Shown piece after piece: positions 7,527 to 15,361 of a stretch of DNA of 17,266 bases. The notes beneath the pieces were generated by a model, which saw only the letters and a program-made list of their open reading frames with translations, ran no database searches and was not told where the DNA came from. The translations under genes were made by a program, and so were the position numbers. The stretch comes from an uncultured Campylobacter sp. (GTDB lineage Bacteria; Campylobacterota; Campylobacteria; Campylobacterales; Campylobacteraceae), in contig NZ_CAMYFP010000016.1 in assembly GCF_947255105.1 (NCBI RefSeq), positions 1-17,266 of the forward strand, written 5' to 3'. The stretch's first letter is position 1. Each line of letters starts with the position of its first letter.

Positions 7527-7564
7527 AAATTTATACTACTTTTAAGTATAAAAAGTATAAATTT
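7527..7564. repeat. 11-bp perfect inverted repeat overlapping the promoter of the torD-like/lgt genes
   Basis: AAATTTATACT (7527-7537) is the reverse complement of AGTATAAATTT (7554-7564), with a 16-nt spacer. The spacer contains a further AAGTATAAA that repeats the start of the right arm directly. Two possible -10 boxes (TATAAA at 7547-7552 and 7556-7561) lie inside the repeat, which is how operators for repressors are often placed. It may also simply be AT-rich symmetry. Confidence 0.55.
7547..7561 (+). promoter_or_regulatory. Possible -10 region for the torD-like gene and lgt
   Basis: There are two TATAAA boxes, at 7547-7552 and 7556-7561. The downstream box is 32 nt from the ATG at 7594. 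An AAGGAT ribosome site is at about 7583-7588. Confidence 0.4.
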
Positions 7565-7593
7565 AGAGCTAAATTTAGTCAAAAAGGATATTT

Positions 7594-8130
7594 ATGACCA
7601 TCGGCGAAATTTATTCTGTTTTGTCACTAATCTTTGCTTCAAATTTCAAACAAAGTATTAACAAAGAGGATTTTAGCAAGTTAAGCCCAAATTGGCTTTT
7701 GCAAAATGAAACCTTGGAAAACAAAAAGGGCAGGGAACTTTGGCAAAGTTGCATTAAAAATAGCGATATTACAAAGATTAATCGCGACTTTTTTGAGCTA
7801 AATAAATTTTTTGATCTTACATATTTTATGCTGCTTTATAGAAGTGATATGGATGAGTTTTTTTTGAAACATCGCTACCAGACGGCATTTGATGAGCTTT
7901 CATCAACACATATTTCAAATTTACTTCTGTTTTTAACATCTGCAATCAAACTTGACAGAGATGAGAAAAGTCATAATTTACTTATAAATTTTACCAACGA
8001 CAAACTCCTGCTATCGGCAAAAGCGCTTGGTTTTGAGATAAAAACTCATGCACAAAGTGACTATTATAAGGCAATCGGATGGCTCTTTTTGGACTTCTGT
8101 AATATGCTAGAGATAAGTTTGGGAAGATGA
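7594..8130 (+). CDS. Small helical cytoplasmic protein, possibly TorD-like redox-enzyme chaperone
   Basis: This 178-residue protein has no signal peptide or membrane segment and is predicted mostly helical. Motif-like stretches are FFELNKFFDLTYFMLLYRSD, ELSSTHISNLLLFLTSAI and a WLFLDFCNMLEISL C-terminus. The size, helix pattern and the HISNLLLFL segment recall TorD-family chaperones, which help mature molybdo-enzymes, but no decisive motif is present. It overlaps lgt by an ATGA junction and lies upstream of the fumarate reductase operon. If it is TorD-like, its client is outside this window, since Frd contains no molybdenum. The coding call is secure; the functional call is tentative. Confidence 0.8.
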   Translation: MTIGEIYSVLSLIFASNFKQSINKEDFSKLSPNWLLQNETLENKKGRELWQSCIKNSDITKINRDFFELNKFFDLTYFMLLYRSDMDEFFLKHRYQTAFDELSSTHISNLLLFLTSAIKLDRDEKSHNLLINFTNDKLLLSAKALGFEIKTHAQSDYYKAIGWLFLDFCNMLEISLGR

Positions 8131-8936
8131 GTTTTTGGAACAATATCTATAGCCATTTTGATCCTGTTGCATTTAGCATATTTGGTCTAAAGGTTCATTG
8201 GTATGGCATTATGTATGTTTTGGCGCTTTTGGTGGCACTTTATAGTGCATTTTATATCTCCAAAAAAGATCGCTATCCATTTAGCAAAACGGCTCTTGAG
8301 AGCTATTTTATCTGGGTTGAGATAGGCATTATAATTGGCGCTAGAGTTGGCTACATCTTGGTCTATTCTAAGCAACAATTTTACTATCTAACTCACCCTT
8401 GGCAGATTTTTAACCCCTTTTATGGCGGCGAGTTTGTAGGAATTAGCGGTATGAGCTATCATGGTGCAATTGTTGGTTTTGTGATTGCAACTTTTTTGTA
8501 TAACCAAAGATATAAAACCAACATTTGGCTACTTTTAGATTTAGTGGCACTCTGCATTCCGCTTGGCTACATCTTTGGAAGAGTTGGCAATTTTTTAAAC
8601 AAAGAGCTTATTGGAAAGCCAACAGAGTATTTTTGGGGAATTTATACAGATGGAGCACTTCGTCATCCAAGCCAGCTCTATGAGGCATTTTTGGAGGGAT
8701 TTGTTATATTTTTAATCCTGTTTATCTATAGAAAATTTAAAAGATTTGATGGAGAGCTACTTGCGCTTTATGCCATGCTCTACTCAGCATTTAGGTATAT
8801 AAGTGAGATATTTAGGGAGCCAGATGTTCAGATAGGCTATCTTTTCTTTGGACTTAGTATGGGACAAATTTTATCTTTTGCAATGTTTGTTTGTAGTATT
8901 TTTCTCTATTTTTTGTTACAAAATAGAAAATTATAA
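8127..8936 (+). CDS. lgt: Prolipoprotein diacylglyceryl transferase
   Basis: Lgt moves a diacylglyceryl group from phosphatidylglycerol to the lipobox cysteine of prolipoproteins, in the inner membrane. The 269-residue polytopic protein has the core HGAIVGF (His112), the Lgt signature GRVGNFLNKELIG (151-163), and HPSQLYEA. Its ATG overlaps the upstream stop (ATGA), so the two genes are coupled. It precedes frdCAB, matching the lgt-frd order I recall from C. jejuni (Cj0407-Cj0410). However, frd has its own promoter. A weak AT hairpin lies just downstream (TAAATTTT 8946-8953 with AAAATTTA 8963-8970). Confidence 0.96.
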   Translation: MSFWNNIYSHFDPVAFSIFGLKVHWYGIMYVLALLVALYSAFYISKKDRYPFSKTALESYFIWVEIGIIIGARVGYILVYSKQQFYYLTHPWQIFNPFYGGEFVGISGMSYHGAIVGFVIATFLYNQRYKTNIWLLLDLVALCIPLGYIFGRVGNFLNKELIGKPTEYFWGIYTDGALRHPSQLYEAFLEGFVIFLILFIYRKFKRFDGELLALYAMLYSAFRYISEIFREPDVQIGYLFFGLSMGQILSFAMFVCSIFLYFLLQNRKL

Positions 8937-8977
8937 AGATAGAGTTAAATTTTTCTTTAGTTAAAATTTATTAAGTT

Positions 8978-8988
8978 TGCTATATAAT
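8978..8988 (+). promoter_or_regulatory. Promoter of the frdCAB operon
   Basis: TGCTATATAAT contains TATAAT (8983-8988) and also TGnTATATA. Transcription would start near 8995, about 22 nt before frdC. AAGGAG (9006-9011), a strong ribosome site, lies 5 nt before the ATG at 9017. Confidence 0.65.
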
Positions 8989-9016
8989 CAATTTAATATT
9001 TTCTTAAGGAGCGAGA

Positions 9017-9700
9017 ATGATTGCACGCATAGAAGGTTTTTTAGGTAAAACAGTCGATGGTAAGAAAAGTAGAATACCTGCTTTTCAAGATAGGTGGCAA
9101 AGTATCACGGGTTTGATTTTGGCCTGTTTTATGATCTGTCATATGATTTTTACAGGGACAATTCTTTGTGGTAAAGGAGCATTTAACGGCGTTGTTAAAT
9201 TTGCAGAGCCTTTTGGGCTTTGGTGGATTACAAATTTAGTTGCCGCTGTTATTTTTGTTGCTTTTGTTATCCATGCTTTTTTTGCAATGAGAAAGTTTCC
9301 TGCAAACTACAAAGCATACAGAGCTTTTAAAGCCCATAAAGTAAGGATTAAACACTTTGATACAACACTTTGGTGGTTTCAATTCTTAACTGGTTTTTTA
9401 CTCTTCTTTTTTGCAAGTGCTCACCTAATCACAATAATTTGTGGCGATAGAGTTACAGCTGATGCCTCTATAGCTAGATTTGCCGACTTGCACCTTTTCT
9501 ATTTTGTCCTTTTGGTATTTACAGTAGTTCATGCAGCTATTGGAATGTATAGGCTCTATGTAAAGTGGATAAGCATAGATGGACACTCAGAAGAGGCGAA
9601 AAATTTTAGAAAAAAAGTAAGAAATGTCATTTTTGCTGTTTGGGGATTTTTCTTTTTGGTGTCAGTGATTGCTGACTTTAAATGGATAAGTTTGGGTTAG
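9017..9700 (+). CDS. frdC: Fumarate reductase cytochrome b subunit (dihaem membrane anchor)
   Basis: FrdC anchors FrdAB to the inner membrane and passes electrons from menaquinol through two haems b. The 227-residue protein has five hydrophobic helices. The four haem-ligand histidines known from Wolinella are all present: His42 (ICHMIF), His86 (IHAFFAMRKFP), His136 (SAHLITII) and His172 (VVHAAIGMYRLYVKW). It is shorter than Wolinella FrdC (256 residues), partly because the C-terminal tail is missing and the first periplasmic loop is compact. The E-pathway glutamate two residues before the last haem ligand (Glu180 in Wolinella) appears to be Val170. Glu64 may stand in for the quinol-site Glu66. 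It is the first gene of frdCAB, with a 10-nt gap to frdA. Confidence 0.95.
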   Translation: MIARIEGFLGKTVDGKKSRIPAFQDRWQSITGLILACFMICHMIFTGTILCGKGAFNGVVKFAEPFGLWWITNLVAAVIFVAFVIHAFFAMRKFPANYKAYRAFKAHKVRIKHFDTTLWWFQFLTGFLLFFFASAHLITIICGDRVTADASIARFADLHLFYFVLLVFTVVHAAIGMYRLYVKWISIDGHSEEAKNFRKKVRNVIFAVWGFFFLVSVIADFKWISLG

Positions 9701-9710
9701 GAGAGAATTT

Positions 9711-11717
9711 ATGAATGTAATTTACTGTGATAGTTTAGTTATTGGTGGAGGACTTGCAGGACTTAGAGCTGCTGTTGCAACAGCAGAAAAGGGACTAAGC
9801 ACTATAGTTCTTAGCATTTGTCCTGTAAAGAGAAGCCACTCAGCAGCTGCTCAAGGTGGTATGCAAGCAAGCCTTGGAAACTCAAAGATGAGTGAGGGCG
9901 ATAATGAAAATGTCCATTTTGAAGATACTGTAAAGGGAAGTGATTGGGGTTGCGATCAAGAGGTTGCTAGAATGTTTTGTCAAACAGCTCCAAAAGCTAT
10001 TCGCGAGCTTGCTTCATGGGGTGTTCCTTGGACTAGGATAACTAAAGGCGAGAGAAGTGCTATCATCAATGCAAAAAGAACTACAATCAACGAAAAAGAT
10101 GAAGTGCATGGACTAATTCACTCTAGAGATTTTGGTGGAACTAAAAAGTGGAGAACTTGCTATACCGCTGATGCTACTGGACATACAATGCTTTTTGGTG
10201 TTGCAAATGAGGCACTAAAACACGATGTTATGATACACGATCGCCATGAGGCAATAGCTTTGATACATGAAAACAATCGCTGTTATGGTGCAATTGTAAG
10301 AGATTTGATAACTGGAGAGTTAAAAGCCTATGTTGCAAGAGGAACTCTTATAGCAACTGGAGGATATGGAAGAATTTACAAGCACACAACAAATGCTGTT
10401 ATATGTGATGGTGTCGGTATCGCTACAGCACTAGAAACAGGTGTTGCAAGACTTGGAAATATGGAAGCTGTTCAATTTCACCCAACTCCAATAGTCCCAA
10501 GTGGCATACTTCTAACAGAGGGTTGTAGAGGAGATGGTGGAATCTTAAGAGATGTTGATGGTCATAGATTTATGCCTGATTATGAGCCTGAGAAAAAAGA
10601 GCTAGCAAGCCGTGACGTTGTTTCAAGAAGAATTATGGAGCACATTAGAAAAGGTAAAGGTGTAAAGAGTCCATATGGAGAGCACGTTTGGCTAGATATT
10701 AGCATCTTGGGAAGAGAGCATATCGAGACAAATTTAAGAGATGTTCAAGAGATTTGTCAAGTATTTAATGGAATAGATCCAGCAGATACCGAGCTTGATG
10801 AAAATGGCATAGGAAAAGGTTGGGCGCCAATACTTCCAATGCAACACTACTCAATGGGTGGTATTAGAACTACTCCAAAGGGTGAAAGTCCAACGCTTCA
10901 TGGTCTATTTAGCGCAGGTGAGGCGGCATGTTGGGATATGCACGGCTTTAACAGACTAGGTGGAAACTCAGTTGCTGAGACAGTTGTAGCTGGTATGATA
11001 GTCGGTGATTATTTTGCTGAGTATTGCCAAAATAACAATGTGGATATTAAGAGTGAAGTTATAGAGAAATTTATGACTGAGCAACAAAATTATCTTAAAT
11101 CTCTTCTTGAAAAAGATGGTAAAAATAACATCTATGAAATTAAAAACAGAATGCAAGATATCATGTGGGAACATGTTGCTATCTTTAGGACAGGCGAGGG
11201 ACTTCAAAAAGCTGTTGATGAGCTTGAAGAGCTTTATAAAAAATCAAATGATATCAAGCTTAGAAATAAAGAGAGCTTTGGAAATGCCGAATTTGAAGAG
11301 GCTTATCGTGTACCAAAGATGTTAAAACTTGCTTTATGTGTAGCTTATGGAGCGCTTAACAGAACTGAAAGTAGAGGAGCTCATTATAGAGAAGACTATC
11401 CAAAAAGAGATGACGCGCACTGGCTAAATAGAACTCTAACAAGCTGGAAAAATGGCGCTACAAAGCCAACTATAGAGTATGAGCCACTTGATATTATGAA
11501 GATGGAGATTCCACCTGCATTTAGAGGATATGGCGCAAAAGGAAATATTATAGAGCACCCAGATAGCGCAGTTCGCCAAAAAGAGGTTGATGAGATAGTT
11601 GAGAGAATGAAAAAAGAGGGCAAAGGTAGATATGAGATTCAAGATGCGTTAATGCATTATGAGTTGCAACCAAAATATAAAGCACCAAACGAGAGAGTAG
11701 GAGTTGGTAATGAGTAG
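9711..11717 (+). CDS. frdA: Fumarate reductase flavoprotein subunit
   Basis: FrdA reduces fumarate to succinate at a covalently bound FAD on the cytoplasmic side. The 668-residue protein has the dinucleotide motif VIGGGLAGLRAA (10-21) and the FAD-attachment His43 in KRSHSAAAQGG. Active-site His257 (QFHPTP) and Arg301 (ASRDVVSRR) fall at the same numbers as in Wolinella FrdA. His379 (MQHYSMGG) and Arg415 (FNRLGGNS) complete the site. GAGAG lies before the ATG. It overlaps frdB by 8 nt. Running with FrdC of the dihaem type rather than with a CCG-domain subunit argues for fumarate reductase, not the methylmenaquinol enzyme once called SdhABC. Confidence 0.97.
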   Translation: MNVIYCDSLVIGGGLAGLRAAVATAEKGLSTIVLSICPVKRSHSAAAQGGMQASLGNSKMSEGDNENVHFEDTVKGSDWGCDQEVARMFCQTAPKAIRELASWGVPWTRITKGERSAIINAKRTTINEKDEVHGLIHSRDFGGTKKWRTCYTADATGHTMLFGVANEALKHDVMIHDRHEAIALIHENNRCYGAIVRDLITGELKAYVARGTLIATGGYGRIYKHTTNAVICDGVGIATALETGVARLGNMEAVQFHPTPIVPSGILLTEGCRGDGGILRDVDGHRFMPDYEPEKKELASRDVVSRRIMEHIRKGKGVKSPYGEHVWLDISILGREHIETNLRDVQEICQVFNGIDPADTELDENGIGKGWAPILPMQHYSMGGIRTTPKGESPTLHGLFSAGEAACWDMHGFNRLGGNSVAETVVAGMIVGDYFAEYCQNNNVDIKSEVIEKFMTEQQNYLKSLLEKDGKNNIYEIKNRMQDIMWEHVAIFRTGEGLQKAVDELEELYKKSNDIKLRNKESFGNAEFEEAYRVPKMLKLALCVAYGALNRTESRGAHYREDYPKRDDAHWLNRTLTSWKNGATKPTIEYEPLDIMKMEIPPAFRGYGAKGNIIEHPDSAVRQKEVDEIVERMKKEGKGRYEIQDALMHYELQPKYKAPNERVGVGNE

Positions 11718-12429
11718 AAAAATAACTATAAAAGCATTTAAATATAACCCACTAAGCAAAGTTAGCAAGCCTCACTTTGCTACATATGAGATAGAAGAGA
11801 CTGACGGAATGACTCTTTTTATAGCACTAAATGTTATAAGAGAGAAATTTGACCCAGGTCTTAGTTTTGACTTTGTTTGTAGAGCGGGAATTTGCGGTAG
11901 TTGCTCAATGCTTGTAAATGGAGAGCCTAAACTTGCATGTAGAACTCTTACAAAAAACTATCCAGATGGCGTTATAGAGCTTATGCCTCTACCTGTCTTT
12001 AAGCTTATTAAAGATTTGAGTGTAAATACAGGTGAGTGGATGAATAATATGAGCAAAAGAGTTGAGAGCTGGATACATACAACAAAAACTACAGATATTA
12101 GTAAGATTGAAGAAAAAGTTGAGCCTAAAGTTGCACAAGAGACTTTTGAGCTTGATAGATGTATCGAGTGCGGAATCTGCGTAGCATCTTGCGGAACTGC
12201 AATTATGCGAAAAGATTTTGTAGGACCAGTTGGACTAAATAGAATTGCTAGATTTAAAATCGACTCTTTAGATGAGAGAACAGATGAAGACTTCTATGAG
12301 TTAGTAGGCGATGATGATGGCGTATTTGGCTGTATGTCACTTATGGGATGTGAGGATTATTGTCCAAAACATCTACCATTGCAAAGCAAAATAGCCTACA
12401 TGAGAAGAAAACTAGCTTCCCAAAAATAA
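11710..12429 (+). CDS. frdB: Fumarate reductase iron-sulfur subunit
   Basis: FrdB wires FrdC to FrdA through three clusters. [2Fe-2S] ligands are Cys57, 62, 65 and 77 (FVCRAGICGSC and LACR). The [4Fe-4S]/[3Fe-4S] ligands are Cys151, 154, 157, 161 (CIECGICVASC) and Cys208, 214, 218 (GCMSLMGCEDYCPK). I chose ATG 11710, giving 239 residues, the same length as Wolinella FrdB. AGGAG at 11699-11703 is 6 nt upstream. The TTG at 11704 would sit directly against that site. The 8-nt overlap with frdA implies coupled translation. Confidence 0.97.
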   Translation: MSRKITIKAFKYNPLSKVSKPHFATYEIEETDGMTLFIALNVIREKFDPGLSFDFVCRAGICGSCSMLVNGEPKLACRTLTKNYPDGVIELMPLPVFKLIKDLSVNTGEWMNNMSKRVESWIHTTKTTDISKIEEKVEPKVAQETFELDRCIECGICVASCGTAIMRKDFVGPVGLNRIARFKIDSLDERTDEDFYELVGDDDGVFGCMSLMGCEDYCPKHLPLQSKIAYMRRKLASQK

Positions 12430-12432
12430 TCA

Positions 12433-12465
12433 AATTTGACGCTTTTATAGCGTCAAATTCTTTTA
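12433..12465 (+). terminator. Rho-independent terminator of frdCAB
   Basis: AATTTGACGCT (12433-12443) pairs perfectly with AGCGTCAAATT (12449-12459) around a 5-nt loop, followed by CTTTTAA. It begins 3 nt after the frdB stop. Confidence 0.85.
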
Positions 12466-12519
12466 ATCCCTACACACAAACCAAATTTAAAACAATACCA
12501 AAGTTCTATTTATAAATTT

Positions 12520-12541
12520 AAAAAGCTCTTTTATAAAAGCT
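12520..12541 (-). terminator. Probable terminator of the panB-ruvB-AI-2E transcript
   Basis: Read on the minus strand, AGCTTTT and AAGAGCT form a 7-bp stem (one G-U pair) around ATAA, followed by TTTTT. It lies about 70 nt past the stop codon at 12610. Another possible stem (CTCTAAA with TTTAGAG) lies between them. Confidence 0.5.
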
Positions 12542-12609
12542 AAATTTCAAAATAGCAGCGCTTATCTTTGCATTTAAAGCTCTCTAAACTTGACTTGCAA
12601 AGCTAAAAT

Positions 12610-13647
12610 TTAGAGATTAAATATCTTATAAGATTTTAAAAGAGCTACAAAAAGAGTGACAATTGCAGGACCAAGTATGATCCCCCAAAAACCAAAAGTA
12701 GTCATTCCAGCAAGCATTGCAAAAAATATCACTATCTCATTGATATTTGACGCGCTTGTTACTATCTTTGAGCTGATAAATTTAATGATAAGCGGCTTTA
12801 AAAAGTTGTCTGCAACTATGGAGATGATGATAATGGTATATGCCAAAATTATTATTGCACTTGCTATATTGCCATTTGCCAACTCAAAAAGCACAACCGG
12901 CACAAAAACTACAGCACCGCCAACCACTGGAATGAGCGAGGCAAAGGCATAGAGTATTCCCATCAAAACTCCGTCATATCCAAAAATAGTAGCTATTACT
13001 CCAAACAAAAAGCCTTGCAACACCGCACTTGAGATGGTAGAGTAAAAGACAACGCTCATGGTATTTGTCACTTCGCTTAATATATAGTCTATCTGTTTGC
13101 TATCCATCGGTGCTTGCTCTTTGATAATATTTGACATTTTTTGTCCATAGTAGTTGGCAAAAAAGTAAAAAACAACTATCAAAAGCATATCAACAACAAA
13201 GTTTGCACCACTCTTTCCAAATTTGGAGATATAAGAGACCACGCTTTTGCTTAAACTAGTTAGATCTATACTTGCTAGGGTCTCTTTTGCTCTAACTTCG
13301 ATAAAAGAGAGTTTGCTTGGTAAATTTAACTCAAAATTTTGTATAAAAGAGATAGTTTTTGCATATGGTCCAGTGCCAAAATCTATCGTTGCTATGTAGA
13401 TTGCAGCTTTTGTAACAGCGTAAATAAGCGGGATGAGAAAGAGCAAGCAAAGCCCAAGAGTGATGATGAAAGATGATAAAAGCTCTTTGTTGTTGGTAAA
13501 TTTGAGTATCTTTCCATAGAGCACAGAAGTTGCAATAGAGAGCAAAAATCCAGTCATCATCGTAAGCCAAAATGGCTTAAAAAGGTAGATAACCCAACTC
13601 ATCAAAAATAGTATGCAACAGATAAAAAAAAGTTTGCTATTCTTCAT
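12610..13647 (-). CDS. AI-2E family (PerM/AmaA-like) inner-membrane protein
   Basis: The 345-residue protein has the AI-2E layout: hydrophobic helices at the N-terminus, a soluble middle region (about 95-135), and a C-terminal membrane half. That half includes GVLMGILYAFASLIPVVGGAVVF, the family's hallmark glycine/proline segment, and FWGIILGPAIVTLF. Family members transport small molecules or ions (quorum-signal export, Na+/H+ exchange), so the substrate cannot be named. I chose ATG 13647, which overlaps ruvB by 11 nt. A TTG at 13677 would add ten residues and overlap ruvB by 41 nt. As I recall, ruvB followed by amaA is also seen in C. jejuni (Cj1362-Cj1363). Confidence 0.85.
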   Translation of the reverse strand: MKNSKLFFICCILFLMSWVIYLFKPFWLTMMTGFLLSIATSVLYGKILKFTNNKELLSSFIITLGLCLLFLIPLIYAVTKAAIYIATIDFGTGPYAKTISFIQNFELNLPSKLSFIEVRAKETLASIDLTSLSKSVVSYISKFGKSGANFVVDMLLIVVFYFFANYYGQKMSNIIKEQAPMDSKQIDYILSEVTNTMSVVFYSTISSAVLQGFLFGVIATIFGYDGVLMGILYAFASLIPVVGGAVVFVPVVLFELANGNIASAIIILAYTIIIISIVADNFLKPLIIKFISSKIVTSASNINEIVIFFAMLAGMTTFGFWGIILGPAIVTLFVALLKSYKIFNL

Positions 13648-14647
13648 TAAAAAGCCCCATATCTTGTTTTTTGCCAAAGACTTTATAGCCTCTATCTCTT
13701 AAAATTCGCCCTTTGGAAGTCTTTTCTATATAGCCATTTGCCAAAAGATATGGCTCAATGACATCTTCTATAGTCCCCTCATCTTCGCTAAGAGCCGCTG
13801 CTATCGTGCTAAGCCCAATTGGTCTTGAGTTTTGCTCTAGCAGTATATCAAGGTATCTTATATCCATCTCATCAAATCCAAGTTCATTTACTCCAAGGCT
13901 ATTAAGGGCATTTGAAGCTCTTTTTAGTGAGATAGTTTTTTCATGATTGACATCGGCAAAATCCCTTATACGCTTAAGCAGTCTCAAGGCTATACGTGGA
14001 GTTCCACGACTTCTTTTTGCAATCTCTAGTCCAGCGTCACTATTGCACTCTCGCTCAAGTTTTAGAGCCGCTTTTTTTACTATGATTGAAAGCTCCTCTT
14101 TGTTGTAAAACTCAAGTCTAAAAGAGATACCAAATCTATCTCTAAGTGGCGCGCTTATCATTCCTGCTCTAGTTGTTGCGCCAATTAGTGTAAATTTCGG
14201 TATATCTATCTTTATAGTTTGTGCTGCAGGACCACTTCCTATGATGATATCTAGCCTAAAGTCCTCCATCGCCGAGTAAAGAACCTCTTCTATAGCAGGG
14301 CTTAAGCGATGAATTTCATCTATAAAAAGGACATCTCCCTCTTGTAAATTTGTCAAAATAGCAGCCAAATCGCCTGTTTTTTCTATCATCGGCGCAGAGG
14401 TAATCTTAATACTTGCTTTCATCTCATTTGAGATGATGTGAGCAAGAGTTGTCTTTCCAAGACCAGGAGGACCATAAAAAAGCACATGATCTAGAGTCTC
14501 ACCACGCATTTTTGCTGCCTCTATGAAAATCTTTAAATTTTCCTTTATCTTTGTCTGACCAACATAGTCATCAAAATTGTTAGGTCTAAGGCTTACCTCA
14601 TAGTCACTATCAAAAACTATCTTTTCAACTTCTACTATTCTTTCCAT
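13637..14647 (-). CDS. ruvB: Holliday junction branch-migration ATPase RuvB
   Basis: RuvB is the hexameric motor that drives Holliday junction migration with RuvA in recombinational repair. Length is 336 residues, normal for the family. Visible motifs are SLRPNNFDDYVGQ (19-31), Walker A GPPGLGKT (59-66), Walker B VLFIDEIHRL, the sensor/arginine-finger segment GATTRAGMISAPLRDRFG, and a C-terminal winged helix with RPIGLSTIAAALSEDEGTIE. It starts 8 nt after the stop of the Sel1 gene and overlaps the next gene by 11 nt, placing it mid-operon. ruvA is not in this window. Confidence 0.98.
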   Translation of the reverse strand: MERIVEVEKIVFDSDYEVSLRPNNFDDYVGQTKIKENLKIFIEAAKMRGETLDHVLFYGPPGLGKTTLAHIISNEMKASIKITSAPMIEKTGDLAAILTNLQEGDVLFIDEIHRLSPAIEEVLYSAMEDFRLDIIIGSGPAAQTIKIDIPKFTLIGATTRAGMISAPLRDRFGISFRLEFYNKEELSIIVKKAALKLERECNSDAGLEIAKRSRGTPRIALRLLKRIRDFADVNHEKTISLKRASNALNSLGVNELGFDEMDIRYLDILLEQNSRPIGLSTIAAALSEDEGTIEDVIEPYLLANGYIEKTSKGRILRDRGYKVFGKKQDMGLFNEE

Positions 14648-14655
14648 CTTTTCTC

Positions 14656-15351
14656 TTATATTGAGCTATGCTCTCTTAAGTAGTCCATTATGCCTAGATT
14701 GTCCTTGAGATGGTTGTTTTTAAACTCATCATCTCTTATGATTTTTTCATAGTCGCAACCTTTTTTATCGCCAAGATCACAACCTATCATAAAAAACTCT
14801 TCTGCTTTTTTAAAGTCAAGCTTGACACCAAAGCCATTTGCATACATTGTGCCAAGGTTGGTACAACTTTGCGCTTGTTTCAAAGAACAGCCCTGCTCAT
14901 AGTAGCCGACAGCCTTTTTATAATCTCTCTTAACCCCCTCGCCATTTTCATAGATATAGCCCAAATTTACACAACCAAACCCATCTTCAAGAGTGCAAGC
15001 CTTGAGAAAATACTCTCTTGCAGAGTCCAAATCCTTGCTAACTCCCTCGCCTCTGTAGTAAAAACCACCAACTATAGAGCAGCTTGTCTGACTTTGAAGC
15101 TCGCAAGCCTTTTTATAAGTATCAATAGCTACTTTTAAGTCCTGCTTTACTCCGTAACCATTTTCATACATAAATGCCAAATTTGTGCAGCTTTTGTGAT
15201 GATTGCTAGCACAAAGTTTTTGCCATATCTCAAAGCTTTTTTCATACTCATCTTTTTGAAATGAGTTTAGTCCCTCTTGAAACTCTAACTCAGCTTGATC
15301 ATAACCATTCAAGCCAACACAAACCAACACAAATAGCAATAATTTTCTCAT
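14656..15351 (-). CDS. Secreted cysteine-rich Sel1-repeat protein (Hcp-like)
   Basis: The 231-residue protein begins with a signal peptide (MRKLLLFVLVCVGLNG). It is followed by about five Sel1/TPR-like helical hairpins of 36 residues. Each carries a Cys-x7-Cys pair (CASNHHKSC, CELQSQTSC, CTLEDGFGC, CSLKQAQSC, CDLGDKKGC) and the pattern NLxxMYxNGxGV. Disulfide-linked Sel1 proteins of this kind are the Helicobacter cysteine-rich proteins (Hcp); they are periplasmic or secreted and their physiological roles are poorly settled. I chose ATG 15351 because AAGG lies 8 nt upstream and the signal peptide starts there. ATG 15384 would overlap panB by 23 nt and add a charged leader. The gap to panB is 10 nt. 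Confidence 0.9.
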   Translation of the reverse strand: MRKLLLFVLVCVGLNGYDQAELEFQEGLNSFQKDEYEKSFEIWQKLCASNHHKSCTNLAFMYENGYGVKQDLKVAIDTYKKACELQSQTSCSIVGGFYYRGEGVSKDLDSAREYFLKACTLEDGFGCVNLGYIYENGEGVKRDYKKAVGYYEQGCSLKQAQSCTNLGTMYANGFGVKLDFKKAEEFFMIGCDLGDKKGCDYEKIIRDDEFKNNHLKDNLGIMDYLREHSSI

Positions 15352-15361
15352 TAGCCAACCT

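Noticed and set aside
9017..9700. frdC as a truncated pseudogene because it is shorter than the Wolinella protein.
   Set aside because: All four haem histidines and five hydrophobic helices are present, and the gene is in an intact operon with correct spacing.
11704..11709. TTG 11704 as the frdB start.
   Set aside because: It abuts the AGGAG site; ATG 11710 has proper spacing and gives the Wolinella length of 239 residues.
13648..13677. TTG 13677 as the start of the AI-2E-family gene.
   Set aside because: It would overlap ruvB by 41 nt and use a rarer start; ATG 13647 is simpler.
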